Of a DNA stretch of 64,000 nt, positions 10,255-23,455 are shown piece by piece (position 1 is the stretch's first letter; each line of letters begins with the position of its first letter). The DNA is taken from positions 48,975,786 to 49,039,785 of the forward strand of contig QCXZ01000041.1 in assembly GCA_025024175.1 (NCBI GenBank), in the 5' to 3' direction. The stretch is from Rhyzopertha dominica. Its lineage: Eukaryota > Arthropoda > Insecta > Coleoptera > Bostrichidae. Both the position numbers and the translations under genes were made by a program. A model generated the notes under the pieces. That model made no database searches. It saw nothing but the letters and a program-made list of their open reading frames with translations, and was not told the origin of the DNA.

Positions 10255-13200
10255 TTAGGTACTAATAAAAATTGATATTTGTATTTGGTTTGGACTGTTT
10301 TTAACTAAAAGTTTTCTAAAAGATGCAGTTATAGTCTCTGCAAAAGACAATTAGTTTACCGAAACAGGAAAAGACTAAGTTTTTTACCTTTCCATGGCAA
10401 GACATATGCAAAATTAGTATAATGTTCATAAAACAAAAATAACCGTTTTAAGGCAGTGAATACCTATGCAGTTAGATTAGACAAACTCAAAATATAACAC
10501 AGTAAGAGACTTTTTTTGTTTATGAAGTTTCTATCATCACAAAGTAACAAAAACCGTCATAAAGTAATTCCACTTGGCGGAACTGAATTTATCCCATTTG
10601 TACAATTAATAGAGCGGATAGTGTATAGCGATGAATATTACAAAATTGCAAAAATCCGCAAATGATAAAACACTTATCTTCATATTGTTAAATGGACAAC
10701 TAATATAATACTGAAATCACCTTTAACACTGCATACAGTTCAAAATATTTTTACAACTGCATCTGGAGATTACTATTATTCTCTTTCACTCCGAATGAAA
10801 AGAAATACAATCTGGTAATAAACGCACTTGAACGCCACTGATGTCGACCTCGACTCGGCAACTATTTACGATGGAATATTGAAAATCTAGTTCCCATGGA
10901 GGAATAAATCGACCTAATAAAGCAGACCTTTATTGCTCCTATTTTATATAAATGGTCACCACGTTTGCGACCATCCTTAAACTGCACATATATCTGTTGG
11001 AAACATGTGCACCAGCAAACGGACGCATTTTCCTTTCATACTCAGGGGCAGGTCCGTTCACACGTGCTCCAGGAATGTTGCCCGATGATTGCAAAACTAT
11101 TAATAGATGAAGAAAGAAATGATTCGACCTCAAAGTGCAACCTTCTGTGGCCAGGTTGGCAGAAATATGCAAATGATGCTTGCAATCAGACTATAAAAAC
11201 TTTGGATTAAATTTATTAAATTTGCCAAAAATTTACGATCAAAGACGAGCTTAGAAATGCATTTGGAATATGTATTTCCCTTTTAGAATCTTGTGAAGTC
11301 ATGCTAAAACAAGCAACGTTTGATAAAATTACTCTTAAAATGTCGTCGTGTTTTAGACTGTACAGTAACCGGTATTAAATTATTTGAACACTCATTGTGG
11401 GAACTATCGCTGGACAAAGTTACAAAGTATCGATACTTACTCAAAATATCGATACCTTCGGCGGTATGCAGTATGAATACAACATTGTCATGGTAACAGC
11501 TAATCACTATAGCAATGAACAAAATAATTGTTCCCAAGTAGACAAGTAAAGTATACTCCTTTACATTTGCAGTCCCATGCTTTATATAAAAAGCTATATA
11601 AACGTATAATTTTTGCTTCGGTTTTTTAGGTTACGTTAGATTGCTTGTCACCCCGTATATTATTGTTACAGATATACTTAATTTTAATAGTATTATTTAG
11701 TTCATTTATGTATTTCTTACGTTCTTAACATGCAGAAACAGGGTTTGTAAAGTATAAACAGTTTTATAAAAAAAATCTGGTGAGTTTACCCAACATGAGA
11801 GTAACTTCCCTACCGAATTGTTTGTGAGATTTGGTGTAAACGATTATTATCAATAGAAATCGATAAAATAAAACTTACTCAATACAACGATAGTCCATAT
11901 ATAAAACCTGCTATCTACTATTCAAAAATTATGAAGAGTAATAAACGTTCTATTAACTCCCCTATTATAAATAATTTTAACAGATAAATACACATTGTGG
12001 AATATACAGAATCCTCATTTTTTTCTAGCTATAACCAAACTTTACTGTTTTCTTTTCAAATAGAACACCCCATATATGGGGTCTCGTCAATTCAGAACAG
12101 GAAATTCTATCGATTCCTCCTAAAAAAGTTGTGGCTGCTACTTTAGAGAATCGCTAATTACATTTACATTATTAGATAAAAACCTGCATAAAAAAATAAA
12201 ATCTGATTTGTCGGAGCGTTTTTGTTCAGTACTCGCTAGATTTTTTCAAACTATCTCCATGTTTTATTACATTCTGTATACAGTTACATACATAATTGCG
12301 TTTCTGTCTATCAAAGGATTTGCTTTAAATTTATACAAGAAATGCACAATTTACTTTGTGCTTATCATTTGCGGACACCTTGTACGACAGATAATTATCA
12401 ACGAGTTGTAACGTATGTAGTCCAAAACGCACATAGCTAAAAGAATAGCTAGAAGTGGTTTGTGGTTTAACGTACCAAAGGCCTTTAAATAGTTCAGAAA
12501 GCTTTAGAGTCACTTTGAAATCGTATCTGCATTTGAAATAATATATTATATTCAGTTAGTAGCTATATAGATCTCCATGTATACGATTTTTTTCAAGGCA
12601 GAATTTTAATAGATCTTAAATCTTTATGTTCTTGTAGTTTTTTAACCTATAAATATATATTTTATTATACATGGACATTGTATCACATTTTATAGCAGTT
12701 CCTAAAACTGCATTCAGCAGTTTATTTACTAGTTCCTCATCTACTATAGTAAGTTTAAAGATTCAAAGTTAATAGATTTCAATTTAGTTCAGTATACATT
12801 TTTTTAAATAGCTATTAATAGAATTAAAATTGTTTAAATCAGATGGTATATGGGCAAATACATTTTTACTTGTATTAAATTTCTTGAGTGTTTGTCACAG
12901 CTTTTNGGTTGGCGCATGTCANTCGGTTTGACAAAAATATGCCCTCTTCTCTCAAGAAGAACTAGACCCATCCCACATAAACTATAAAATAAACTAAAAT
13001 CGAAAAAAAATACAGAGATCTCACTGACAGGATGAGTATTGCAAAACTAACGTAGAAAAGCAGAAGAAAAAATAACTAAGAGTACGTACAAGATGGTGGG
13101 ATATATGATGACAGATTTCCCAAGACCTTGTTTAAATATGACCATGCGAGTCGTATTCAAAAAAGCAGTTCCTAATTCCAGTTCGTCATCTACAGTTAAG

Positions 13201-16200
13201 CGTTGGATGTAAACATCTTCAGTGAGCCGCCGAATAAAACAAAATCTAACAGTAACACCTCTGCTCTCCAATCACACCTAATTATCCGCAATAAAAAGCA
13301 TCTCCAAGAAGATTCGGTAACTGGCCTGCCTCACAGTTATATTTCGTGCCGGTGCCATTTTTCTTTAATTGGATATACCGAACGGGGCTTCCGCCATTCT
13401 TGTCTTTTTTAACGGATTTAAGAAGCACAACACGCCGGTTACGTAACACCCCAGCCTTGGCGAGCCAAACAGAAGCATTAGTAACGCAACGGAATCTTTG
13501 TTCGATTTTTGGACCAACTCCCTGACATCAATCATGGGTGTTTCGAACGCCCGTTACGGTTATTTGAAGTGGCCATTTGATATTATGACTGTTCGGAAAT
13601 GAGGCAAGGCTACTAAAATGAATAGGTATCGCTTTCCTCGAAAGAGATCTTGATTGCGCTAAGCTGCTTAGGATGAAACTGAAACGTCTGGCTCGGGTTT
13701 AAGGCTATCCTATTTCGCTGGGTATGGTACACACTGGGCACTCGACAGTTTTCCTTGATTGCTAGACATCCAACTCACATGTATAAAGCACTGATGCATA
13801 AAATAAAAATCCAATTCATCATTAAGACAATGAGTTATTAAGACAGTCGTAATTGAATCGATTTTATGTGGAAGGCAATTACCTACTTCCTATAGTGGGT
13901 GCTATTGTTATTGTAATGCTAGAAATACAGCCAGTAGCTTATTTGTAACGATAGAATTTCTGTAGTATTGTGTATGAAGCGTATTTTGAATATATTAACT
14001 AACTATCTGTAAACAACAAAGGGCTGGTTTTTTCACCAAATTGTAGGATACGTACCATATTCTTATTATAACTACCAATATGTTATTACGGGGTCTTCAA
14101 AAAAAATTATGACAAATCAGTATGATTAATTTGTTGTACGAGTTGGCGATGGAAAAAGTATATCAAGAATATTTTATTTTATTTTCACAAAAAAAGATGT
14201 TAAACAATATGCAATATGAACACTTTTTGCAGTGTTTACATACATTTAAAGGAGAGAATATCCTTTAAGAAAAACAATATAATCTGATTTCTAGAAAATC
14301 CTAGCACTTCCAAACGTAAGAAAACTACGACAAGATTTAAAAAAATAATACCATACAAAATTTTACTTATCCAGTATGTAAATAAAGAGAATAAAGGAAT
14401 CCCATAATCTTCCCCTTTTCTTCTATATCTCGATTAAGAAATTATATAATAACGATCATCCCCTCAACATTAGTTTTAAAATTCATAGTATTTGAAAGCG
14501 TCAAACACTATAATACAATAAATATTAAAACTATGTGTTTTCAATCGAGATCGATAAGAAAATTAGAACTACAAACAAGTTTCTAAACACCACAACACCA
14601 TTGAGATGAAAGCTTATACACCTCATCAACAGATGTATTTCTTATTACTTGAGTTTGTTGTTCTATCTAAAAGGTCTTTATATTGCTTTTAAAACAAAAC
14701 TTTAGCAATTATTATTAGTTTAATATTTTCATTTTCATCCGCAACCTGTTTAACAACTGTACTTTGTAATACTCACTTAGAAGTAAGTATATTAGCAACT
14801 TATTTGATTTTTACAGACCATGAAGAACAGATAAATAATTTTAGAAGCTTGTCTACTAACCTCCTAGCGTAGTAATTATGAAATACTCATATTTAGGAAC
14901 AACCCCGTACTATTCGTCGAATTAAATCTTGGTCGTTCCTCCGTAAATGTGCGAAATGTTGAATAACAGTGTAATAGGACGTATATTTTTAAAAGGTTAT
15001 TTCAATGATGATCGATACTTTGATTAAGTACAAGTTGAAGTGCAAAATTTGGCATGCGACAATAAAATTTTGTGGCAAAGGACGGTTCTCTTAATTATAA
15101 TCTAGGGCTTGTAGCTCGTTTCTTAAATTATAGGTTTCCTATATGGCTTGGAAATCAAATGACCAGACAACAGCACAGATTTGACAATTATGGATACTTC
15201 TGTGTTCAAAATGTTTTATACCCTGATAGGTCGAAAACCGTGAANGATAATATGCAGGGTGTTTCATTAATAATAATTTAAATTTGCATCCAATGTTGCA
15301 TGTTTCATTAAAAAATTGACTTTTCGCAATTTGAAATATTTCATATGGCAACCGATGTATTAATTTCAATTTAAAAGTAATAAACCTGCTAGAAGACGTA
15401 AATGATTTCTTCTTATTTTGGAAGATATTTATTAAAATGGCCGGATGCGATGTAAACGACGATTTTTTTCTTTAGTGCTTATTTTGTCGAAAATTGTACA
15501 TTTTAGAGGTATGGCATGTTATACAAAATGACTTTAGAATTCAACAAGGGTATATACGGAGTGTTCTATTTGAAATCAGGAAGTTGGTATGCGTTTCCGG
15601 TATAACGGGAAGTGAACCGTTTTCAAAAATATTTTTATAATATGCAGCTTTTAATCCGGGATCACTTTTATATTTTCAATAGTTGTGGAGTTACGGAAGA
15701 TATACGTTCATTTGGCCCACCCTGTGTACTGCACCATTGACATCATGGAATAGAATGAGAAGTATTTTTTAGCAGAAATAAGCTTCTGCTTATGCTATTC
15801 CTGTCAGGCAATTGCTTGATGGCAATTCACAGATTCAGTTAATTACATGGAGAGAACCTACAGAAAGGTCAGCTAGGTCCTCAGATCATACAACCATAGA
15901 TGTTTTCCTCCCAAAACACGTGAAACTGAAGGTTTTTGAAATGCAGCCAATATTCCTAAGAAGATTATTCATTTTACTCGAATTTGTTTTCCACACTAAT
16001 TATCGAGAGTGGCTTTTTTACGCTGAAACATTCGGTATGACCTGCATCCACTTGTCAAACTAATAGATTTGGTTTAAACACATACATTCCATGCATCTAA
16101 ACAGCAGTAGTTTTCTTGCAATAATAGAACCTCTAGCGATCTACATCAATCTTAATTAATCCGGTATCACCACAATTTGCATATTAAAAAGCCCCGTTCG

Positions 16201-16860
16201 TTTTCTAATACCAGGAAACTGTAAAATGCGGTTTCCTGAATCTCACCTTGAACGACGAACTATTCACGGGCGCAGTCTTTTTTCCTGCCAATCGTTTAAC
16301 GTGACAATTGTTGTCTCGGCTTAAACATTTTAGCACATATTTTACGCCAAGGACATCCACGAATGCGAAAAAAATTGACGAGCGGTACCCGCATCTGTAG
16401 TAGTTATTTTCTGCGCCAGGTGCGCGCAAAGGTTTCCCCAGGAATTTTCTCGAGCGGGGAATTTAAATGCCGTTAAATTGTTCGTAAGATAAGTGGTTGT
16501 TATGCGAGTAAAGGCAGCGTATGTATGAAATGAGGAAGCTTCGTTGCGGATAATGATTGGATTTTTGCGTGTCATGCCATAAGTGGCCGATTAATTTATG
16601 TGAACGCCCATTCTGAACGGTCTGTTAAATATTGATTCGATTTTTTCTAGTGTTATTCCGCCAAGCCTGCAAGGACATGATTGTTAAGATATCAAGATTG
16701 AACCGGTGCGTAATTGTGACTACGCTAATTGTAAGGGCACTACTATTTGCCCTAAATTCGCGAGGACAAAACAAAAATCTAGAAACGGTTCTATATTTTA
16801 CTCTGGTTGCCTAATATTGATGTCTTCTTCCCTAGAAATAGCTCTGAAACTTTCTGAATT
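10255..16860. other. DAAM intron, no gene recognised
   Basis: AT-rich intron sequence. A pair of CAGGGTG-like and CACCCTG-like ends near 15255 and 15725 hints at a short non-autonomous mariner-type element, but I could not align long inverted repeats. Reading frames are short and unrecognised. Confidence 0.45.
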
Positions 16861-16865
16861 ATCGA

Positions 16866-16932
16866 TTCAGTTTCTGAACTACTTTTGAGGACGACATCGA
16901 CATGGGTGTCGAAACGTTAAGTGCGAATAACC
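16866..16932 (+). ncRNA. Degenerate hammerhead ribozyme motif, Penelope-type
   Basis: Similar over about 65 bases to the hammerhead insertion at 29670-29736. Core: TTGAGGA (16885-16891, first base changed from C), stem II GACAT/GTGTC, GAAA at 16911-16914, palindromic ACGT stem III, and stem I ACTT (16881-16884) with AAGT (16919-16922). One unpaired base separates the core from stem II. The C3-to-U change probably weakens or abolishes cleavage. It is likely an old copy of the short element seen whole at 29644. Confidence 0.5.
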
Positions 16933-17687
16933 GATAACTTCGCCGTCGTTAGACCAGTCAAATTCAGATGGAACCTACTAGCAGATATTGCTTATGTGTT
17001 TTGATGGGTTAAATAAAAATTTGTAAACCTGAGAACCCTGTGCCAATTTAGTGGTGGTCGGAAAACGATTCTTTAGCACTTAAAATATCCATTTTTGTGA
17101 TATAGTGTACTTTTGCTTTTTAAAACAGATTAAATTTGTTACAAACTAAGATCAAATTGGAAACAGATATTTACAGAGACATCTTTTTCTTTAAGTGCGT
17201 TTCCTTTACATTACGTATTTCTCACAGTGAAACTTACGGAAAATTTGTTTATGACTAGGTAGTTGACAGTGGAATCTTTAGGAATTACAATAAACAAAAA
17301 GAAGAAAAAAGCTTTTATTTTCATTTAAAATCAAATCCATGTATTGAAGCTTCCGAAGTAGCCAGTATTCATCAACTCTATCGAAAGCTTTTGTAATATC
17401 AGTTTAGTTACAATCAAGGCTATGTCGTAGTTATAAAAAGTTATATTATATAAGATTGGTAAAAAGAAATAAAGTAGTGCCTGTAGGTCTATTCTCACTA
17501 TTCATAAATGTTCCCCTCAAAAAGCTCGAACACCTCTACAAATGAAAATTTGCTTAAACCGATTTATTTATTTACCTCCAGTGATCCCGAAAGCCAATTT
17601 GGAAAGAAGATATTCTGTAGGAATCCTTTTCTACTAATATTTTTAACCACAATTTAATTACTGATCTAACAGTACCAGCAATAAATA

Positions 17688-17912
17688 GTGCACACTAAGT
17701 CGTTTTTGAGAACTAGACATGGACGTTGTAACTTCATTTTGAATAAGTGGAATGATCTACACAATTCAGCTTGCGTTTGTAGATTTGAGAGAGAAACCAG
17801 TAACCATATGGTTACAAAATGTCCGTTAACAAAGTTTCCTGAAGGTTTCTCAATTGTTCATCAAGCTATCCCTGAAATACTAGAGTGGCTAGAATCGTTC
17901 AAGCCCATGTGA
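17688..17912 (+). pseudogene. Non-LTR retrotransposon C-terminal fragment
   Basis: A 74-codon open segment with FLRTRHGRCNFILNKWND and then a zinc-binding-like CVCRFERETSNHMVTKC (C-x-C, H, C), ending PEILEWLESF. This is the usual C-terminal layout of several non-LTR polyproteins, where a Cys/His cluster follows the RT or RNase H region. No RT domain is attached in frame, so it is a truncated remnant. Confidence 0.45.
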
Positions 17913-18160
17913 AGGTTATATACTATATACTACTACTATTATTACTTTATATAATTTCATTTTCATGTACAGATTTTTACTGGAATCAAGTACGATAGCT
18001 TCTAGTAGTCTGGGAAAAGCTCATAACAGAGAATTATTAAAAATTACAGGAAAACAAACTTGTAGAACATCGTTTTAGGAAAACATGGAATTCCATCAGA
18101 TCCACGGGAATAACTTCGCTCTAAAGAAATCCGAAAAACTATCTATAATTAGTTGGCCAA

Positions 18161-19111
18161 TTGCCGAACGCGGATATTGTAAACATATTTCAAGGACGAA
18201 ATATTTCCCTTGCAACTATTTACCGAACAATTAAGGCATGTGAGGAAGGAGTACCTTGTGTAAACCTGCCAAAAAGCGGAAGACCTCGGCTTTTGTCTGA
18301 TATCAGAGCACATAGATTGAGAGAAAGTGCAAAAGAAAAAGTTGGTGCATCTAAACGAAGATTAGGAAGGCGCTATGGAGTTTCACACATGACTGTACAT
18401 AGAGAAATTAAGAGAAGTGGAATGTTATTAAGAAGAAAATGACCAAAATATACACCTCTGCAGTCGCGACGAATTCCACGGTGCTGTCGAGCAAATAACA
18501 GAGTTATGATTTTGGACGATGAAAAATATTTTACGTTATCAAACTCCGATATAAAGGGGACTGATGGATTCTATACCGAGGATTTACATGCTGCTCCGGA
18601 TAATGTAAAATTTAAAAGAAAAGCCAAATTTGAAGACAAAATTCTGGTGTGGTACGCCATTTCTTCGGCAGGTGCTTCGCAACTATATATGGGACATGAG
18701 GAGAAGCCATCACTGCAGGACTTTATATACAAAGATGTTTGCCTAAATTGTTAAGATTTAAACACGATCATCACAATAATGATGAAATCATGTTCTGGCT
18801 TGATGTAGCATCTTGTCACTATGTCAGGCAAAGTAGAAATTGGTTGTAAGCCAATAACATCCCATTTGTAGCCAAAATAGATAATCCACCTAATGTTCCC
18901 CAAACACACCCCATCGAAGAACTTTGGGAGCAGGAAAGTTTATGACAATGAATGGGAGGCAGAAAATGAAGAACAATTGGAAGGAGAAATTTCCAAAAGA
19001 TTCAGGAAATCATTAGACACTTGCGAACAAAAAATACGGCGCATTAGAGACCATGGGCCGCTAGCTGCATATATACTATATTTATTGCTAAGAAATAATA
19101 TTTATCGTTAA
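18161..19111 (+). pseudogene. DD37E-type Tc1/mariner transposase, broken
   Basis: Three open pieces in series. The first (18161-18442) is the HTH half: NISLATIYRTIKACEEG, the GRP linker PKSGRPRLL, and YGVSHMTVHREIKRSG. The second (18506-18754) has the first catalytic Asp in MILDDEKYFTLSN and DKILVWYAISSAG. Then a stop-interrupted stretch reads EIMFWLDVASCHYVRQS ... NPPNVPQTHPIEELWE. Thirty-seven residues separate the second Asp from the Glu, the DD37E spacing. Stops and a frameshift make it non-functional. A relative lies at 47.9-48.7 kb. Confidence 0.7.
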
Positions 19112-20894
19112 TCGTTTACATAGTTTAAGTAAAGTTTCCAGTGAGAAGATCCGGCCATCCACGGAATTGTGGCATTCGTGAGCCCGTTGTGTAAAGTGAT
19201 AATTGTGGCTGATAAGACAATGTTATCGCACTGGAAAGATGAATATCATGTGATAAATTTGTGACTTTTCGTGCTTCCTTTAGCGCTTTTCGCTGGATAT
19301 CTATGGAATACCACAGTAACATTAATACCAAAATAGGTTCTGGTGTATTATATCTAATACTCAATGATGGCCTTACCTGCCGTAATACGGTGCCATACAT
19401 ACTTATTATGAAGTGGCCACCATTAACAACAATGTGGGTTGTTGGCGTCTTCCAAGATGTTTGTGGAGAGAGGTTTGAATTATCAATACAAAGCTGATTT
19501 AGCTCGCTTTTTCATTCCAGTTTCTGTGAACAACAACATGGAGTACAGAGCTAATTCGTAGTTGAAGTGTTTTTCAGCTATGCATATGATTTTTCTGTGA
19601 TTCTCATTCGAATATTGCCGAAGGGTCAATTTCAGGTTTAGTTCCTTAATTTTTATGGACTATTAACACTTGCCACATTTTCCTCACTTTCTGCTTAGTC
19701 TAGTACAAGAATTAACATATAATATAATGAGACGGCAGGAATCGCAAAAAAAATAAAAACTGGATTCAGATTTGAACGATGCGAATGTAGTCCATTCGAA
19801 TAATATAAGAGTACCAATGACTCAGACAAATATATGTTGTGTATATGGTAAATTAATATGGAGACAATTAATTGTATATTGTACATGTAGTAATTATTGT
19901 TAATAACTGCTTATTATGTACAATATGGAAAGTTTAGTGATTATAATCTTGAAATTTTCACTTTTTATGCAAAAATTCATTGCTTTTATAACTATTATGC
20001 TGCGTTACTATAATCATCCGATGGATGCATCAGAGAAAGCCAGTTAATTGATGTTTTTTAAAAGGATTCAATGCTTAAGAAGTTTAATATAATAAATTGA
20101 ATAGCAGCCTACGGAATTGTCTCCTTCTAAACAAAATTGCAGTGTATTAATCATGCCAAATAACAAAGTAACGTCGATCGCTATTACAGAACGATTTTTT
20201 CGTGTTGCAAGAACTACTCGAGGCAATAATTGAGTTAAAAACTAGTCTCCTTCCCAGCAGCGGAAATGGGTAATCAATGGCCAATAACACATGTTTTCTT
20301 AAAGGCAATTTATTTATTTAGTCTCGCTCGTTTTTCATTACAGTAAACAGTAGGAGTCAGAATTACTAAATCACCTGCACTTGAGAACTGGTGGTTAGTA
20401 ACGAGACCATCAATCTAGTTACTACACTAGTAAATTATTTCCGATTGGTTAGTCATGATACCTCAAACCACAGTCACGCGTTTACATTTTGTATTTGTAT
20501 CAGGTGTTGTCGGTTGAAAGTTATGACCACCACATGATTCTGAAAGGGGATTGCTTCACTCGGGAATACAATGAAAATGTTAGTGGATTATGGGAGCACT
20601 TTTCATTTCACGTTTCGTGGCGGGTCAAATCCATGACGCACGGTATCTAACATTAGATCTAATCTGGAAGGTGAACAAAGATTTGAATCTATAAGTATTG
20701 CAGCAACACCGGTATTGATGCAATGTAACCGAATTTTAATCATGATTCAGATTGAGTAATTATTTTAATTTCTGCAACAGTTTTATTAATAATGTAATAA
20801 CAGTATGAAGGTGATATTTTATTGTACTATTTCATTACAACATAGAAATTATTTCATATGTCTGCGCAATATACCAAACTTGATATAATTAATA
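19112..20894. other. DAAM intron, no gene recognised
   Basis: AT-rich sequence with chance frames only. Confidence 0.45.
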
Positions 20895-21860
20895 CAGGAT
20901 GTTTCATGATAATGACCCTGACGAAATTAAAAATGCAACCCAAAACACATTCTCATAGCCAATGTGGTTATTTTACATATTGGCATTATTTTAAAAATAA
21001 ATTGGGATCCATGACGGCTATGCGCTATGGTTCCTGTCACTGTATTCATTAAAAGTCAAAATGTATTCAAATGATGAAAAAACAGATATGATTTTGATTT
21101 ATGGTGAATGCAAGAAAAATGTTCCGCTGCTGCCCGTTTATACAGACAACGTTTTCCAAATAGAAGAGCTCCTGCCGATACAATTTTCACGAGACTTGAA
21201 TTAACTTTAAGGACAAACTGGCCACCACTGAAAAAGTCAAGAGAAAAAACAGCAGCATGCCCTGACAATGAAATTAGAGTATTGGAAATAATTGACGAAA
21301 ATCCTCATATTAGGCAAAGGGTAGTCTCAAGAGCTACCGGTATTAGTCTATCTTCAGTACACCGAATAATTAAAGGCAATCAATTTCATCCATATCACTT
21401 GCAATTAGCTCAGGCCTTAAAGGAGACAGATTATCCTAAAAGATTTGTAACTTTTTTCGGGAACACCAAAATTTGAATGTGAGATTTTATGACATCTGCT
21501 TCTCAGATGAAGCAAGATTTTCTTCAAATTGTTGGGCCTTATTTTTTTCGCGATATATTTAAGCGGCAATACTTATCTAATTTTTTAAGAAACATTTTAC
21601 CAGTACTTCTCCAAAATGTAAATTTACAAGTAAGACAAGATCTATGGTTCCAACAAGATGGGGCACCTGCGCTTTATCATAGAATAGTGCGAAATCACCT
21701 TTATTTGGTTTTGCCTAACCGATGGATAGGAAGACGTTTGATTAATCTTTGGCCACCGAGAAGCCCGGACCTTACTCCTTTGGAGTGGGTTTTCCCCAAA
21801 TTTGACCTTATTGAAAATTTGCGTGAGATATTGAAGTACTTTTGTACAGTAAATTTTTAG
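20895..21860 (+). mobile_element. Decayed DD41D Tc1/mariner-type element, copy B
   Basis: Same family as copy A at 3500-4684, on the opposite strand. It begins CAGGATG beside TA (20893-20894). The leader (20960-21060) matches copy A at 4684-4570. The right end is missing: after about 21830 the sequence stops matching transposase and no inverted terminal repeat follows. Confidence 0.7.
21108..21860 (+). pseudogene. DD41D Tc1/mariner-type transposase, broken
   Basis: An open HTH half (21108-21476; LYRQRFPNRRAPADTIF, then ATGISLSSVHRIIKGNQFHP) is followed after a frameshift and internal deletion by the catalytic half (21489-21860; WFQQDGAPALYHRIVRN, then WPPRSPDLTPLE). The last catalytic residue reads E instead of the D in copy A, and the segment with the first Asp is deleted. 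It is non-functional. Confidence 0.7.
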
Positions 21861-23008
21861 GTTTCCGGTCTCTTGCGCCTTGCTGTTTTGCGCTTTCAGT
21901 AATGTTTTTTTATATACTCTTCTGATAACTGTTATCCCATTTTTAGGTATATTCTACTCATCGGTTTTCCGGTAACAAATTTGAGTAATATTCCTCTTTT
22001 CTGCTGAAATATTGTTTGCTTTTATATGTTTTATTATCTTCTATGCTCGTGCTGATTTGTAGTTCCATCTTTATCTTTACGTACTTTGTCCTAGTGTTGG
22101 TTTTGTTCGATCCTAAACATTGTTCTTCGACGTAAATATTCCTCTCTGGTTAACTACTATTAACCACTTCAGACATGTTCCCTCTTTGTTCTTAATAAAT
22201 TCTGTTTTATATTCCCAAGGCCTCTTTAGTTGTCCAAAGCCAGGATGACAACAGAGGAGGGGAGGGGAGTAACAATATCGCTAAAAGCTATGGTCCATAG
22301 GGTTCGGATATTAGCATCCTGAAGGGCTCCAGGCCCTAGGTAACGGCAAAATTGTTACGTAGTAGTGAGTTATTAAGCTAAGGGAAAAACTCGATAATAA
22401 ATAATAACGAGGTCCTCCAAGCATTTAGCTTATGCTAATGAATTTTGATATTCATATTCGCCAATTTTGACCACAAACTCTTAAAGTTTTTCTGAGATTT
22501 TCGAAACGCAAGATACGCCCTTTTTCCCTCTTATCGAAGACAATGTCACATTACAGATACTTTAGTAGTACCTCAGATTTTGTGGGAGCCTATAAAACTT
22601 GTACCTATGTTGAGTAAGTGTAACTCGGATTATTCTTTTCGATGAATGCTTATCAAAAAATGTATTATGGTACCAGTAAGAAATTCAAGTATTTCATCAA
22701 CTGTATTCATGTAATAAATACTGTTTAGGTAGGCCTCAAAACGTTCAGACATAAACTGGTTTTTATAGAAGCTTTAAAAACCGTGAACTGTAAAAAACTT
22801 TTTTTATCTTCTATGCATCAGTCCGTCCACCGCTTGGGTCAATTTACTTTCTAACCCTACCTGTTGAGCCCCAACAGGGCGAAACTAGTCGTAGGGTGAA
22901 CGTGAATTGACCAGGCCAGATGATTTATTTGAAATTTTACTCATTCCGTGCATACCAAAGAGCAACTGGCTATTGTTTCAATCCTACCTTTGACTTATCC
23001 GTTTACAG
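21861..23008. other. DAAM intron, no gene recognised
   Basis: No coding signal until the acceptor of the next DAAM exon. A pyrimidine-rich stretch (tttgacttatccgtttacag) precedes 23009. Confidence 0.5.
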
Positions 23009-23455
23009 GAAGAACTGGACCTCACAGCCCCCAACAAAGCCGCCATGCTCAGCCTGCCGCCGCAGAAAAAATGGCAGATTTACTGCTCGAGGAAAGGAGG
23101 AGAAGACCAAGTCGACCAAGCCCACGCACCGGAACACTACATAGAGAGGCTGCAAACTTTAGCAACCGTAAGCGCCCCATCAATAATCTCGTCCAGGTCA
23201 TCGAAATATCTCTCGTCATTTCAGTTACAATACCCGGAAACCAACGTCGACGAAGAGGTCCGCAACAGAACAAAGCAACTGGACGGCCTGAAAACCGCGT
23301 TACGCACATCCACGCACAGCTTCGTGATCAGGTTCATGGAGTTGAACGGGCTGCCGGCACTGCTCGACTTCCTGGAGAGGATGGACTACTTCACCGCTCA
23401 AAGTTCCATCCACACGAGCATCATCGGTTGCGTTAAAGCCCTCATGAATAACTCG
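23009..23455 (+). CDS. DAAM: DAAM coding exon (GTPase-binding region)
   Basis: One hundred and forty-nine codons, phase 0 at both ends, between acceptor gtttacag and donor gtaggt. It continues the previous exon directly (…FAELV then EELDLTAPNKAAML). Recognisable DAAM blocks are PPQKKWQIYCSRK, the LDGLKTALRT segment, and FLERMDYFTAQSSIHTSIIG, which leads into the armadillo-like DID. The region binds Rho-family GTPases and, through DID, the C-terminal DAD for autoinhibition. The other frames here are open but are shadows. Confidence 0.95.

Noticed and set aside
12061..12090. Small palindrome caccccatatatggggtct
   Set aside because: Too short and isolated to assign to an element; similar palindromes are expected by chance.
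22948..23436. 162-codon frame overlapping DAAM exon
   Set aside because: A shifted frame across the acceptor site; arginine/proline-rich composition comes from the coding exon in the other frame.
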